From: JACCZR01 sp035296565
Lineage (GTDB): Bacteria > Actinomycetota > Thermoleophilia > Solirubrobacterales > Thermoleophilaceae
Reading direction: 5' to 3'
NCBI GenBank assembly: GCA_035296565.1
Contig: DATHAQ010000010.1
Coordinates: forward strand, 1 to 64,000
Length of the DNA stretch: 64,000 nt
Shown: positions 51,241 through 59,931 of the stretch, piece by piece
Position numbering within the stretch: the stretch's first letter is position 1
Layout: each line of letters begins with the position of its first letter
Translations under genes and position numbers: made by a program
Notes under the pieces: model-generated
Databases searched by the model: none
What the model was told of the DNA's origin: nothing
The model's input: the letters and a program-made list of their open reading frames with translations, nothing else

Positions 51241-51810
51241 GTGGTTCTCAGCGATCGCAGCATCCGCGAGGAGGTCGAACTGGGGCGGATCGTCGTCGAT
51301 CCCTTCGATCCCGGGTTGGTCCAACCGTCGTCGGTCGACGTCCGCGTGGACCGCAGCTTTCGCGTCTTCCACAACGCGCGCTACCCCTACATCGACGTCC
51401 GCCAGCCGATGGACGACCTGACCGAGAAGGTCGAGGTCAAGGGCGACGAGCCGTTCATCCTGCACCCGGGCGAGTTCGTCCTGGGGCAGACGCTGGAGCG
51501 GGTGACGCTGCCCGACGACCTCGTCGCGCGCCTCGAGGGCAAGAGCTCGCTGGGCCGGCTCGGACTGCTGATCCACTCCACCGCCGGCTTCGTGGACAGC
51601 GGCTTCTCGGGCAACCTCACGCTCGAGCTGTCGAACGTGGCCAACCTTCCGATCACGATCTACCACGGGATGCCGATCGGGCAGATCTCCTTCATGCGCA
51701 TGGACGGGCCCGTCGACCGGCCCTACGGAAGCGGCGATACGGGCTCGAAGTACCAGGGCCAGGCGGAACCGACGCCCAGCCGCTTCTACCTCAACTTCGA
51801 CCCGCGCTGA
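51241..51810 (+). CDS. dcd: dCTP deaminase (dUMP-forming type likely)
   Basis: 189 residues from GTG 51241, giving MVLSDRSIREEVELGR, aligned with other Dcd starts. Motifs: DPFDPGLVQPSSVDVR, LEGKSSLGRLGLLIHSTAGF with the catalytic Glu-containing loop nearby, and GKYQGQ-like SKYQGQAEPTPSRF. Supplies dUMP for thymidylate; mycobacterial orthologues combine deaminase and dUTPase activities. Confidence 0.94.
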   Translation: MVLSDRSIREEVELGRIVVDPFDPGLVQPSSVDVRVDRSFRVFHNARYPYIDVRQPMDDLTEKVEVKGDEPFILHPGEFVLGQTLERVTLPDDLVARLEGKSSLGRLGLLIHSTAGFVDSGFSGNLTLELSNVANLPITIYHGMPIGQISFMRMDGPVDRPYGSGDTGSKYQGQAEPTPSRFYLNFDPR

Positions 51811-51873
51811 AACCAAGCGGGCGCCGCCGTCCGCAGCTACCATGGGCAGAAGCAGTCCAACCTTGGAGTCTGT

Positions 51874-52119
51874 ATGCCGAACATCGGCCCGCTGGAAATC
51901 ATCATCGTCCTCGTCATCGTCCTGATCATCTTCGGCCCGAAGCGCCTTCCGGACCTGGGCCGCTCGATGGGCAAGGGGATGCGCGAGTTCAAGGACTCCG
52001 TGACCGGCAAGAGCAAGGGCCATGAGGACCACGAGGAGCTCGAGGAAGGCTCGTCAGAGAACGTGGACCGGTCCGAGAGCAAGCAGCCTGCCGCCGCCGG
52101 CGACCGCAGCTCTGGCTGA
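51874..52119 (+). CDS. tatA: Sec-independent translocase protein TatA
   Basis: 81 residues: N-terminal TM (LEIIIVLVIVLIIFGPKRLP) with the FGPKRLPDLGRSMGKG hinge and amphipathic helix, then an acidic tail. It has a GGAG site about 7 bp before ATG and a TACCAT -10 candidate at 51838-51843. Forms the Tat pore; tatC follows after 59 bp. Confidence 0.94.
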   Translation: MPNIGPLEIIIVLVIVLIIFGPKRLPDLGRSMGKGMREFKDSVTGKSKGHEDHEELEEGSSENVDRSESKQPAAAGDRSSG

Positions 52120-52178
52120 GATAACGGCCATCGCGCCGTCATCGAGGCCTTTCCGCTTGGGCGCCGACCACGCGCGCG

Positions 52179-52967
52179 ATGGCTAGTCCGGCACGGGCGC
52201 GGCGGGTGCCGCGGCGCCGCCCGCCCGTAAAGCACGACGACCGCCTGTCGGTCGTCGACCACCTCGGCGAGCTTCGCTCGCGGTTGTTCGTGTCCCTGGC
52301 CGCGTTCGGCGTTGCCTTCGCGTTCGCCGGCTGGCAGAACGAGCGGATCCTGGAGATCGTCAACCATCCGCTGCCGAAGAAGCTCCCCGAGCCCATCACC
52401 TTCGGGGTCACCGAGGCGTTCACCACCACGCTCACCAACTCGGCCTATGCGGCGATCCTGATTGCCCTGCCGGTGATCCTCTACGAGCTGTACGCCTTCG
52501 TGCTGCCCGCCTTCAGCCCGGAGGAGCGTCGAGTAGCCACGCCGATGCTCCTATTGGTGCCATTCCTGTTCGTCGGCGGCGTGGCCTTCTGCTACTTCGT
52601 CGTGCTGCCGCCGGCGATCAAGTTCCTGCTCAACTTCAACTCCGACCAGTTCAACACCCAGGTCCGTGCGAAGGACTACTACTCGTTCGTGACCCTGACG
52701 ATGGCGGCGATGGGTATCGGCTTCCAGCTGCCCGTGGGGATCGTGATCGCGGTCCGCGCCGGCCTCACTTCGCCACAGAAGCTTCGCAAGAACCGCCGCT
52801 ACGCGTTCCTCGCCTGCGCGGTAGTGGCGGCTCTGCTGCCCACCATCGACCCCGTGACGATGCTGCTCGAGACCCTGCCGCTCTACTTGCTGTTCGAGTT
52901 CTCGATCCTGCTCGCCTCGTTCGTCGGGGCGCCTCGGCCGGCGGAGGGTTCGGGCGACGCCGGATAG
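52179..52967 (+). CDS. tatC: Sec-independent translocase protein TatC
   Basis: 262 residues, six TM helices. VVDHLGELRSRLFVSLAAF holds the conserved HLxELRxR signature, then FGVTEAFTTTLTNSAYAAIL, LYAFVLPAFSPEERR and FQLPVGIVIAVRAGLTSPQK. Reads twin-arginine signal peptides; the Rieske protein at 46748 is a likely client. Confidence 0.95.
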   Translation: MASPARARRVPRRRPPVKHDDRLSVVDHLGELRSRLFVSLAAFGVAFAFAGWQNERILEIVNHPLPKKLPEPITFGVTEAFTTTLTNSAYAAILIALPVILYELYAFVLPAFSPEERRVATPMLLLVPFLFVGGVAFCYFVVLPPAIKFLLNFNSDQFNTQVRAKDYYSFVTLTMAAMGIGFQLPVGIVIAVRAGLTSPQKLRKNRRYAFLACAVVAALLPTIDPVTMLLETLPLYLLFEFSILLASFVGAPRPAEGSGDAG

Positions 52968-52986
52968 CTAGCCTGGGTCGTCGGCC

Positions 52987-53679
52987 ATGCTCTTCGACCT
53001 GCAAGGCAAGCGCCGCCGGGTGGTGCAGGCCACCTACCTGACGCTCGCCATTCTGATGGGCGGCGGGCTCGTGCTGTTCGGCGTCGGGAGTGACGTCTCG
53101 GGCGGCCTGTTCGACATCTTCTCCGACAACAAGGGCGGGGGTAACGGCAATGGCCAGGTCGAGAAGCGCATCGAGCGCGACAACGCGCGCCTGAAGCGAA
53201 ACCCGCGCGACGAGGCCACGCTGAGGGACCTCGTGCGCGCGAACTACCAGCTGGCCGGCAGCCAGGGCTCGGCCAGCCAGTCGGGCTTCCCGCCGGAGGC
53301 CAAGCCGGCGCTGAACGCCGCCGGCCGCGCCTGGGAGCGCTATCTCGCGCTCGAGCCCAAGAAGCTCGACACCTCGCTGGCGACCGTCGCGCTGCAGATC
53401 TACGACCCCACGGCGCTCAACCGGCCCAAGGAGGCCGAGCAGGCGGCGCGCATCATCGCCGAGGCCGACCCCAGCCCCCAGGCCTACCTGCGCCTGGTGC
53501 AGTACGCGGCCCTGGCGGGCGACAAGCGCACGGCGGACCTGGCCGGCGACAAGGTCGTCGAGCTGGCGCCGAAGTCCCAGCGCAAGGAGGCCGAGCAGGC
53601 GGTCAAGCAGGCCAAGATGCCCCAGCAACAGGGCGGCTCGGGCAGCGGCCAGGCGCCGGTCCCCGCACCCGGCGGCTGA
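52987..53679 (+). CDS. membrane-anchored TPR-like protein
   Basis: 230 residues from ATG, with TAGCCT 12 bp upstream. N-terminal arm, one TM (TYLTLAILMGGGLVLFGVGS), then an extracytoplasmic helical region. The pairs ERDNARLKRNPRDEATLRDL, AGRAWERYLALEPKKLD and AYLRLVQYAALAGDKRTADL have TPR spacing. The tail is Gly/Pro/Gln-rich. Unknown function; the position after tatC is shared with other proteins of this architecture. Confidence 0.65.
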   Translation: MLFDLQGKRRRVVQATYLTLAILMGGGLVLFGVGSDVSGGLFDIFSDNKGGGNGNGQVEKRIERDNARLKRNPRDEATLRDLVRANYQLAGSQGSASQSGFPPEAKPALNAAGRAWERYLALEPKKLDTSLATVALQIYDPTALNRPKEAEQAARIIAEADPSPQAYLRLVQYAALAGDKRTADLAGDKVVELAPKSQRKEAEQAVKQAKMPQQQGGSGSGQAPVPAPGG

Positions 53680-53729
53680 CGCCGCTTAGAATCCGCGCTC
53701 GGCCCCAAGCAGCGGACGCGAGGAGAGCA

Positions 53730-54086
53730 GTGAACTTCAACATCCAGGACGAGGAGATCGACTCCGAGACCCACGTGATTCACCTGGGCGGAGAGGTCGA
53801 CCTCTACACGGCGCCCGAGTTCAAGGAGCGCCTGGTGGAGCTCATCGAGAACGGGAAGACCAAGATCGTGGTGGACCTGTCCGATGCCACCTTCATCGAC
53901 TCGACCACGCTCGGAGTGCTGGTGGGCGGGGTGAAGCGGCTGCGGCCGGGGGGCGGCTCGCTTGCCCTGGTCTGCAGCGACCAGAACATCACCAAGATCT
54001 TCGAGATTACCGGCCTCGACCGGGTGTTCCCGATCCACGAAACGCGCGACGAGGCGCTCTCGGCGGTGGCCTCGGGGGCGGAATAG
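53730..54086 (+). CDS. STAS-domain anti-sigma factor antagonist
   Basis: 118 residues from GTG with AGGAG upstream and TAGAAT (53687-53692) as -10. STAS fold: VIHLGGEVDLYTAPEFKERL, VVDLSDATFIDSTTLGVLVG, with the phospho-acceptor Ser/Thr in DSTTLG, and FEITGLDRVFPIHETRDEAL. SpoIIAA-like; it would release an anti-sigma kinase partner. No anti-sigma or sigma gene is adjacent. Confidence 0.92.
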   Translation: MNFNIQDEEIDSETHVIHLGGEVDLYTAPEFKERLVELIENGKTKIVVDLSDATFIDSTTLGVLVGGVKRLRPGGGSLALVCSDQNITKIFEITGLDRVFPIHETRDEALSAVASGAE

Positions 54087-54089
54087 ACT
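54084..54089 (+). promoter_or_regulatory. candidate -10 box (TAGACT) for tRNA-Lys
   Basis: TAGACT whose TAG is the stop of the STAS gene, 27 bp before the tRNA 5' end. Confidence 0.4.
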
Positions 54090-54116
54090 CGCCTCTTCGT
54101 GCCCTCGCGGCGCCCA

Positions 54117-54189
54117 GGGCCGTTAGCTCAACTGGCAGAGCAGGAGACTCTTAATCTCAAGGTTGAAGGTTCGAGTCCTTCACGGCCCA
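54117..54189 (+). tRNA. tRNA-Lys (CTT)
   Basis: 73 nt. Acceptor GGGCCGT/ACGGCCC, discriminator A; D-arm AGCTCAACTGGCAGAGC; anticodon stem GGAGA/TCTCA (outermost pair G-A) with loop CTCTTAA, anticodon CTT; T-arm GAAGG-TTCGAGT-CCTTC. CCA is not encoded. Confidence 0.96.
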
Positions 54190-54191
54190 TA

Positions 54192-54197
54192 TAGCCT
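54192..54197 (+). promoter_or_regulatory. candidate -10 box (TAGCCT) for the universal stress gene
   Basis: TATAGCCT begins immediately after the tRNA-Lys 3' end; TAGCCT ends 8 bp before ATG 54206. Leaderless geometry. Confidence 0.4.
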
Positions 54198-54205
54198 CGC
54201 CTCGC

Positions 54206-54697
54206 ATGCCCGACGACCACGCCGCCCCAGTACTGGTGGCCTACGACGGCTCCGAACTCTCAAAGGCCGCAGTTCGGCACGCCGCTGAGCTCTTCCCCGA
54301 CCGCCGGACCGTAGTGGCGACGGTGTGGGAGCCCGAGCTGCCGGAGATGCCCGTCATAGCGTCGCCTGACCCGGCGTCAGGGTTTTCGATCCCCGCTGAT
54401 CCGGAAACGGTCGAACGGATCGAACGCGTCGAGCACGAGCGCGCCGAGAGAGTCGCGCGCGAAGGGGTCGAGCTGGCCCGGTCCCTCGGACTGGCCGCGG
54501 AACCGCACGCCGTGCCCGACGAGCTGGACGTGGCCGACACGCTGATCGATCTCGCCCGTGCACAGCGCGCGGCTGTGGTCGTGGTGGGCTCGCACGGGAT
54601 CTCGGGGCTGCGCTCCCGCCTGCTCGGCGGCGTTTCGCGGAAGCTGATCGACCACTGCGACCGACCCGTGCTGGTCATCCGCGGCGAGAGCCGCTAG
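54206..54697 (+). CDS. universal stress protein (UspA family)
   Basis: 163 residues, one Usp domain. VLVAYDGSELSKAAVRHA at the start, VDTLIDLA-like VADTLIDLARAQRAAVVVVG, and the ATP-binding GSHGISGLRSRLLGGVSRKL ending HCDRPVLVI. The G-2x-G-9x-G(S/T) nucleotide motif is nearly canonical, so it probably binds ATP. Expression is likely tied to stress or hypoxia. Confidence 0.92.
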   Translation: MPDDHAAPVLVAYDGSELSKAAVRHAAELFPDRRTVVATVWEPELPEMPVIASPDPASGFSIPADPETVERIERVEHERAERVAREGVELARSLGLAAEPHAVPDELDVADTLIDLARAQRAAVVVVGSHGISGLRSRLLGGVSRKLIDHCDRPVLVIRGESR

Positions 54698-54749
54698 AGG
54701 CAACCGTGGCGGGCGCCCCCGGGGCGTGCGCGGTGGGCCCGTAGTGCCT

Positions 54750-55655
54750 TTACGGCCCGAGACCTTCGCGGCCTATGGGCGGGTCAGACGAGCTCAGCAT
54801 CCGTCCGTCGAGGAACCCCCGCGTCACCGAGGCCAGCCGTTCCGGCTGGTCCTCGGGGATGAACGTGCGGCTGTCCGGGATCAGCTCAAAGCGACCCCTC
54901 GGAAGTAGCTCGGCCAGCAGCCTTCCGTGGTCGCGGGGGAAGATCTTGTCGCCCTCGGCCCAGAGAACGAGGGCTGGTCCCCCGAAGTGCTTCAGCGCCC
55001 CTGCGGCCTCGTAGGTGTATCGCGTGTCGGCTGCTCGCAGCAGCCGGGTCAGGTCATGCCGCACGCCGGCGTTGGTGCGGATCGGGTTGGTGAAGGAGCG
55101 CATGATCTGCGGCTCGATCGGCTCTCTTGTGACCCAGCCATAAGCCGTCGGCAGTCGCTGCACGAACTTGAAGCGTGCGGTCCAGGCGACCAGCCACATC
55201 AGCACGCGCGAGCGCGCCGTGACCTCGAGGTAACGCTGCGGGGAGGGCGGGAACTTGTGGAAGGCGTCGCACGACGTGAGGACGAGCGCTCCGACACGCT
55301 CGGCGTGATGTCCGACGAGCCATTGGGCGACGGCGCCCCCGGTGTCGTTGGCCACAACGGCGGCGGCGTCGAGCCGCAGCGCCTCGATGAAGTCCGCCAC
55401 GATCTGCGCCATTCCGGCCAACGATAGGTCGGCGTGCTCGCGCAGAGGGTGCGAGTGCGCGCCGAAGGGAAGGTCCGGGACGATGCAGCGATAGCGGTCG
55501 CTGAGCGCAGGCACGACGTTGCGCCAGAGGTCGCCGTTGACGCCCACTCCGTGGACGAAGACGATCGGTGGCCCGCTGCCCCGCTCGCGGTACTCGATTC
55601 TGCCGCCGGGGATCAGGACCGTGTGGGGGTCGCCGAGGGCCGAACTGACGGACAT
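54750..55655 (-). CDS. alpha/beta hydrolase
   Basis: 301 residues. FVHGVGVNGDLWRNVVPAL, DLPFGAHSHPL, AAAVVANDTGGAVAQWLVGH at the nucleophile elbow, DKIFPRDHG acid region, and SRTFIPEDQPERLA. The elbow reads NDTGGA, an Asp nucleophile as in haloalkane dehalogenases and epoxide hydrolases, in place of Ser. Cytosolic. Substrate unknown. Convergent with the universal stress gene. Confidence 0.82.
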   Translation of the reverse strand: MSVSSALGDPHTVLIPGGRIEYRERGSGPPIVFVHGVGVNGDLWRNVVPALSDRYRCIVPDLPFGAHSHPLREHADLSLAGMAQIVADFIEALRLDAAAVVANDTGGAVAQWLVGHHAERVGALVLTSCDAFHKFPPSPQRYLEVTARSRVLMWLVAWTARFKFVQRLPTAYGWVTREPIEPQIMRSFTNPIRTNAGVRHDLTRLLRAADTRYTYEAAGALKHFGGPALVLWAEGDKIFPRDHGRLLAELLPRGRFELIPDSRTFIPEDQPERLASVTRGFLDGRMLSSSDPPIGREGLGP

Positions 55656-55691
55656 GACCCCGCGAACCTAGCTTGCGAATACGCTCCGCTG

Positions 55692-56480
55692 ATGACCGAG
55701 CTCGCCTGCTTCGACGGCCACGTCGCCCCGGCGGCCGAGACGCGCATCGAGGTCACCGACGAGGGGTTCCTGCGCGGTGACGGGGCCTTCGAGGTGGTCC
55801 GCGTCTACGACGGCCGCCCCTTCGCCCTCGATGAGCACCTCGACCGCATGGAGCGCTCGGCCGCCAACCTGCGCCTCGACGGCGTGCCGCGGCTCGAGCT
55901 CGAGGAGGAGGCGGTCCAGTTGCTGCGCAAGCGCGGCGGCGGGGAGTTCGACGGCTGCCTGCGCATCGTGCTCACCCGCAGCGGACACCGGCTGCTGATG
56001 ACCGAGCCGCTGCCTCCGGCGGCCGCGCGCCCGCGGCTGGGACTCGTCACCTACGCGCCGACGCGCGTGCTGGACGGCGTGAAGTCGCTTTCCTATGCGG
56101 CCAACATGCTGTGCGGGCGCATCGCGCGCGAGCGCGGCTTCGACGAGGCGCTGATGGTCACCCCACACGGCCGCGTGCTGGAGGCGCCCACTGCTTCGAT
56201 CTTCTGGGTGGACGCCGGCGGGACGCTGCGCACCCCGCCGCTCGACGACCACATCCTGGCATCGATCACCCGCGACCGCGTGATGACCCTCGTCGATGTG
56301 CAGGAGACGGCGGTGACCGCCGACGAGATCAGGCAGGCGCGCGAGGCCTTCCTGGCCTCGACGACCCGCGAGGTGCAGCCGGTCGGGGCCATCGAGGATC
56401 GCGAGTTTCCCGAGGCGGGAGAGGTCACCGACAAGGCCGCGTCGGCGCTGCGGGCGCAGATCGAGTCCGAGCTCAGCTAG
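55692..56480 (+). CDS. class IV PLP-dependent aminotransferase (IlvE/PabC-like)
   Basis: 262 residues from ATG. Fold-type IV: FLRGDGAFEVVRVYDGRPFA, LDEHLDRMERSAANLRL, catalytic Lys in VLDGVKSLSYAANMLCGR, EALMVTPHGRVLEAPTASIF and STTREVQPVG. Size and motifs fit aminodeoxychorismate lyase (folate) as well as branched-chain aminotransferase; the lack of a longer IlvE N-terminus slightly favours PabC. Starts 37 bp from the divergent hydrolase. Confidence 0.82.
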   Translation: MTELACFDGHVAPAAETRIEVTDEGFLRGDGAFEVVRVYDGRPFALDEHLDRMERSAANLRLDGVPRLELEEEAVQLLRKRGGGEFDGCLRIVLTRSGHRLLMTEPLPPAAARPRLGLVTYAPTRVLDGVKSLSYAANMLCGRIARERGFDEALMVTPHGRVLEAPTASIFWVDAGGTLRTPPLDDHILASITRDRVMTLVDVQETAVTADEIRQAREAFLASTTREVQPVGAIEDREFPEAGEVTDKAASALRAQIESELS

Positions 56481-56617
56481 GGGTCCTCGTCCTCGTCTGC
56501 CTCGTGCGCGGTGTGGTCCACGTGGTAGCTCACCAACCAGGCCACATGGCGGACGGCGTCGAAACCAAGTGACAGAGCGCCCAGCGTTCCCCCGACGAGC
56601 TTCTTGGCCAGGCCCAT
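56477..56617 (-). CDS. possible 46-residue small protein divergent from wecB
   Basis: Starts at ATG 56617, overlapping the wecB ATG on the other strand (CATG). The product begins MGLAKKLVGGTLGALSLGF, an amphipathic helix, followed by HVAWLVSYHVDHTAHE and an acidic end. TATCGT on the minus strand at 56633-56628, 10 bp before the start, could be a leaderless -10. It fills the otherwise empty gap before wecB. No homologue recognised; may be chance. Confidence 0.3.
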   Translation of the reverse strand: MGLAKKLVGGTLGALSLGFDAVRHVAWLVSYHVDHTAHEADEDEDP

Positions 56618-57689
56618 GCGAATCGTGACGATAATCGGCAACCGGCCGCAATTCGTGAAGGCGGCTGCTGTTTCGCGCCAATTGCGGGAGGTCGGCGAGG
56701 AACTCATAGTCCACACCGGCCAGCACTACGACGACGAGTTGTCCGGAGTGTTCTTCGAGGAACTGGGAGTGCCGGCTCCCGATCGGGAGCTGGGCGCAGG
56801 CTCGGGCACCAACAGCGAGCAGACCGCCCGCATCCTGTCCGCCCTCGAGCCGGTGCTGGCCGAGCTGCGCCCCGACATGGCGCTCGTCTACGGCGACACC
56901 AACTCGACGCTGGCAGGCACGCTCGCCGCCGCCCAGGCGGGCATACCGGTCGGCCACGTCGAGGCGGGCATGCGCTCCTTCGACCGCTCGATGCCCGAGG
57001 AGCTCAACCGCGTGCTCTGCGATCACGCGAGCGCCTTGCTGCTCTGCTCGACCGAAACCGCGATGCGCAACCTGGGGGCCGAGAGCGCCGCCGGCGAACG
57101 CCACCTGGTGGGAGACGTGATGGCCGATGTTCTGCTGGTCTTCCGGGGCCCCGCGCGCGAGCGCTCGACCGCGGTCGAAGACCTCGGCCTCACGTCGGGG
57201 GAGTACGTGCTCGCCACGGCCCACCGTGCCGGCAACGTGGACGATCCGCAGCGGCTGGCCGCTCTGGTCGAGCTCCTCACGGGCATCGAGCGGCCGGTGG
57301 TGCTGCCCGCGCACCCGCGCACACGCGCGCGCCTGGAGGCGGCGGGGCTGTGGGAGCGCCTCGAGGCGGCGGTCACCCTGACCGCGCCGCTGGGCTACCT
57401 CGACTTCATCCGCCTGGCGGAGTCCGCGCGGACGGTCCTCACCGACTCCGGGGGGGTGCAGAAGGAGGCCTACCTGCTGGAGGTCCCCTGCGTGACGATG
57501 CGCCCGAACACGGAATGGGTGGAGACGGTGGAGGCGGGCTGGAACGTTCTCGTCGACCTCGACGCCGGGGCGGCACGCGAGGCCGTGGAGCGCCCCCGCC
57601 CAAGTGGAGCCCGGCCCGAGCTGTACGGGGGCGGGCGGGCCGCCGAGGCAGTCCGCGACCTGGTTGCGGCTTACACTGGGCGCCCATGA
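56616..57689 (+). CDS. wecB: UDP-N-acetylglucosamine 2-epimerase (WecB/WbpI-like)
   Basis: 357 residues from ATG 56616. MRIVTIIGNRPQFVKAAAVS start, HTGQHYDDELSGVFFEELG, VYGDTNSTLAGTLAAA, GHVEAGMRSFDRSMPEELNR, TDSGGVQKEAYLLEVPCVTM. Non-hydrolysing epimerase. With the next three genes the substrate may be UDP-GlcNAc, or a UDP-diacetamido-glucuronate as in WbpI. It overlaps the dehydrogenase gene by 4 bp. Confidence 0.92.
   Translation: MRIVTIIGNRPQFVKAAAVSRQLREVGEELIVHTGQHYDDELSGVFFEELGVPAPDRELGAGSGTNSEQTARILSALEPVLAELRPDMALVYGDTNSTLAGTLAAAQAGIPVGHVEAGMRSFDRSMPEELNRVLCDHASALLLCSTETAMRNLGAESAAGERHLVGDVMADVLLVFRGPARERSTAVEDLGLTSGEYVLATAHRAGNVDDPQRLAALVELLTGIERPVVLPAHPRTRARLEAAGLWERLEAAVTLTAPLGYLDFIRLAESARTVLTDSGGVQKEAYLLEVPCVTMRPNTEWVETVEAGWNVLVDLDAGAAREAVERPRPSGARPELYGGGRAAEAVRDLVAAYTGRP
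57672..57677 (+). promoter_or_regulatory. candidate internal -10 box (TACACT) before the dehydrogenase gene
   Basis: TACACT within the last codons of wecB, 8 bp before ATG 57686; a second, leaderless transcript could start here. Confidence 0.4.
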
Positions 57690-58933
57690 AGGCCGGGATC
57701 ATCGGACTGGGCTACGTCGGCCTACCCCTGGCCGTCGCGATCGCCGAGGAGGGGCACGAGGTGGTCTGCGTCGACACCGACCAGCGCAAGCTGGCGGCGC
57801 TCGAGCGCGGCGAGACCTACATCGAGGACATCACCTCCGAGCGCCTGCGGGCGATCGGCGAGCTGCTCCACCCCACCAGCCGCTACGCGGACCTGGCGGC
57901 GGTTGAGGTAGTCGTCATCGCCGTCCCCACCCCCCTCACCGAGAACCGCGAGCCCGACCTGGGCCCACTCATCGGCGCCGCGACCTCGCTGGCGGGGGTG
58001 CTCCAGCAGGGGCAGTTGGTGGTGCTCGAGTCCACCACCTACCCGGGCACCACGCGCGAGCGGCTGGTCCCGCTGCTCGAGGAGTCGGGCCTCGCCGCCG
58101 GCCACGACTTCCACGTCGCCTACTCGCCCGAGCGGATCGACCCCGGGCGCATGGACTGGACACTGCGCAACACGCCGAAGGTGGTCGGCGGCCTGACGGA
58201 CGCCTGCCGCGACCGCGCCGTGGCCTTCTACTCCCAGGTCTGCGACGAGATCGTGCCCGTCGCTGCTCCCGAGGAGGCCGAGCTGACCAAGCTCCTGGAG
58301 AACGTCTTCCGCTCGGTGAACATCGCGCTGGTCAACGAGCTGGCGATCCTGTGCGACCGCATGGGCATCGACGTCTGGGAGGTAGTCGAGGCGGCCAACA
58401 CCAAGCCCTACGGCTTCATGTCCTTCCGCCCCGGGCCCGGGATGGGCGGGCACTGCCTGCCGGTCGACCCCTTCTACCTGGCCTGGAAGGCGCGCGAGTA
58501 CGACATGCCCACGGCGTTCGTCGAGCTGGCGGGCGAGGTCAACCAGAAGATGCCCTACTTCTGCGTCGAGCGGGTGGCCCACGCTCTGAATGGCCACGCC
58601 AAACCTGTGCGTGGGTCGCGCGTGGCCATCGTCGGCGTCTCCTACAAGCCCGGAGTGGGCGACCTGCGCGAGTCGCCCGCCCTGAAGATCATGCGGCTGC
58701 TGGGCGAGGACGGCGCTGACCTCGTCTACCACGACGAGACGGTGCCGGAGCTGCCCGACTTCGGCCTCAGCTCCCAGTCGCTCGAGGAGACGTTGGACGG
58801 GGCGGACGTGGTGGTGATCGTGACCGTCCATCCCGGCCTCGACGTCGACATGATCCTCGCGCGGGCGCCGCTGGTGGTCGACTTCCGCGGCGTCACCCGC
58901 GGGCGCCAAGCGCCCAACCTCGTACGCCTGTGA
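57686..58933 (+). CDS. UDP-N-acetylglucosamine/UDP-sugar 6-dehydrogenase (WbpA/WecC-like)
   Basis: 415 residues from ATG. NAD-binding IIGLGYVGLPLAVAIAEEGH, VIAVPTPLTENREPDLGPL, VAYSPERIDPGRMDW, EAELTKLLENVFRSVNIALV, catalytic Cys in GPGMGGHCLPVDPFYLAWKA, VAIVGVSYKPGVGDLRESPA. The SPERIDPG and GHCLPVDP motifs are those of the UDP-HexNAc dehydrogenase branch (WbpA, WecC), not of UDP-glucose dehydrogenase. Oxidises C6 to a uronic acid. It overlaps the next gene (GTGA). Confidence 0.92.
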   Translation: MKAGIIGLGYVGLPLAVAIAEEGHEVVCVDTDQRKLAALERGETYIEDITSERLRAIGELLHPTSRYADLAAVEVVVIAVPTPLTENREPDLGPLIGAATSLAGVLQQGQLVVLESTTYPGTTRERLVPLLEESGLAAGHDFHVAYSPERIDPGRMDWTLRNTPKVVGGLTDACRDRAVAFYSQVCDEIVPVAAPEEAELTKLLENVFRSVNIALVNELAILCDRMGIDVWEVVEAANTKPYGFMSFRPGPGMGGHCLPVDPFYLAWKAREYDMPTAFVELAGEVNQKMPYFCVERVAHALNGHAKPVRGSRVAIVGVSYKPGVGDLRESPALKIMRLLGEDGADLVYHDETVPELPDFGLSSQSLEETLDGADVVVIVTVHPGLDVDMILARAPLVVDFRGVTRGRQAPNLVRL

Positions 58934-59931
58934 ATGCGATCCGGGTCGGGGTGGTGGGCCTCGGCTACTGGGGGCCGAACCTCGCCCGCAACTTCGACCG
59001 CCTGCCCGACGCGGACCTCCGCTGGATCTGCGACGCCGACGAGGAGCGACGGGAGCGCTGGTCGCCCAGCCTGCCCACCGCTCGGGCGACCGGCGAGCTC
59101 GAGGAGCTGCTCGAAGACCCCGACCTGGATGCGGTGGTTCTGGCCACGCACGTGCCCAGCCACCCCGAGTTGGCGGTGCGGGTGCTCGGGGCGGACAAGC
59201 ACTGCTTCGTCGAGAAGCCCCTGGCCCAGTCGGCGGCCGACGCCGAACGGGTGGTGGAGGCCGCCGAGGCGGCCGGCCGGGTGCTGATGGTGGGGCACCT
59301 GCTCGAGTACCACCCCGGGGTCGAGAAGCTGCGCGAACTGGTGGCCTGCGGCGAGCTGGGCGACGTGCGCTACCTGTACTCCAACCGGCTGAACCTCGGG
59401 CAGCTGCGCGCCGACGAGAACGCGCTGTGGTCCTTGGGCGCGCACGACGTCTCGGTGATGCTGCGGCTGATCGACGAGGACCCCGTCGAATGTCGCGCGC
59501 TCGGCCAGAGCTACATGCGCCCCGGCGTCGAGGACGTGGTCTTCGGCTACCTGCGCTTTCCCTCGGGCGTCGCCGCTCACCTGCACCTCTCCTGGCTCGA
59601 CCCTCACAAGGACCGCCGCTTCACGGTGGTGGGCTCGCAGCAGATGGCGACCTTCGACGACATGGAGCTGGAGGAGAAGGTCAAGGTCTACGACAAGGGC
59701 TTCGACCAGAGCTTCGAGTCGTACGGGGAATACATCGCCCGCTCGGGCGACGTGATGAGCCCGAGCATCTCCAACGAGGAGCCGCTGCGCATCGAGTGCC
59801 GCCACTTCCTCGAGCGGGTGCGCGACGGGGAGGAGCCGCGCTCGGGCCCGCGCAGCGGGCTGCGCGTCGTGCGCGTGCTGGAGGCCCTCCAGGAGAGCCT
59901 CGACCGGAGCTCGCGTGCTGCAGCCCTCTGA
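58930..59931 (+). CDS. Gfo/Idh/MocA-family oxidoreductase (WbpB/WlbA-like)
   Basis: 333 residues from GTG. Rossmann start VGVVGLGYWGPNLARNFDRL, active-region FVEKPLAQSAADAERVVEAA, WSLGAHDVSVMLRLIDE, and C-terminal sheet domain. The VGLGYWGPNLxRN pattern is common in WbpB/WlbA 3-dehydrogenases, which oxidise UDP-GlcNAc uronate at C3. The matching PLP aminotransferase (WbpE/WlbC) is not adjacent. Confidence 0.88.
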   Translation: MNAIRVGVVGLGYWGPNLARNFDRLPDADLRWICDADEERRERWSPSLPTARATGELEELLEDPDLDAVVLATHVPSHPELAVRVLGADKHCFVEKPLAQSAADAERVVEAAEAAGRVLMVGHLLEYHPGVEKLRELVACGELGDVRYLYSNRLNLGQLRADENALWSLGAHDVSVMLRLIDEDPVECRALGQSYMRPGVEDVVFGYLRFPSGVAAHLHLSWLDPHKDRRFTVVGSQQMATFDDMELEEKVKVYDKGFDQSFESYGEYIARSGDVMSPSISNEEPLRIECRHFLERVRDGEEPRSGPRSGLRVVRVLEALQESLDRSSRAAAL

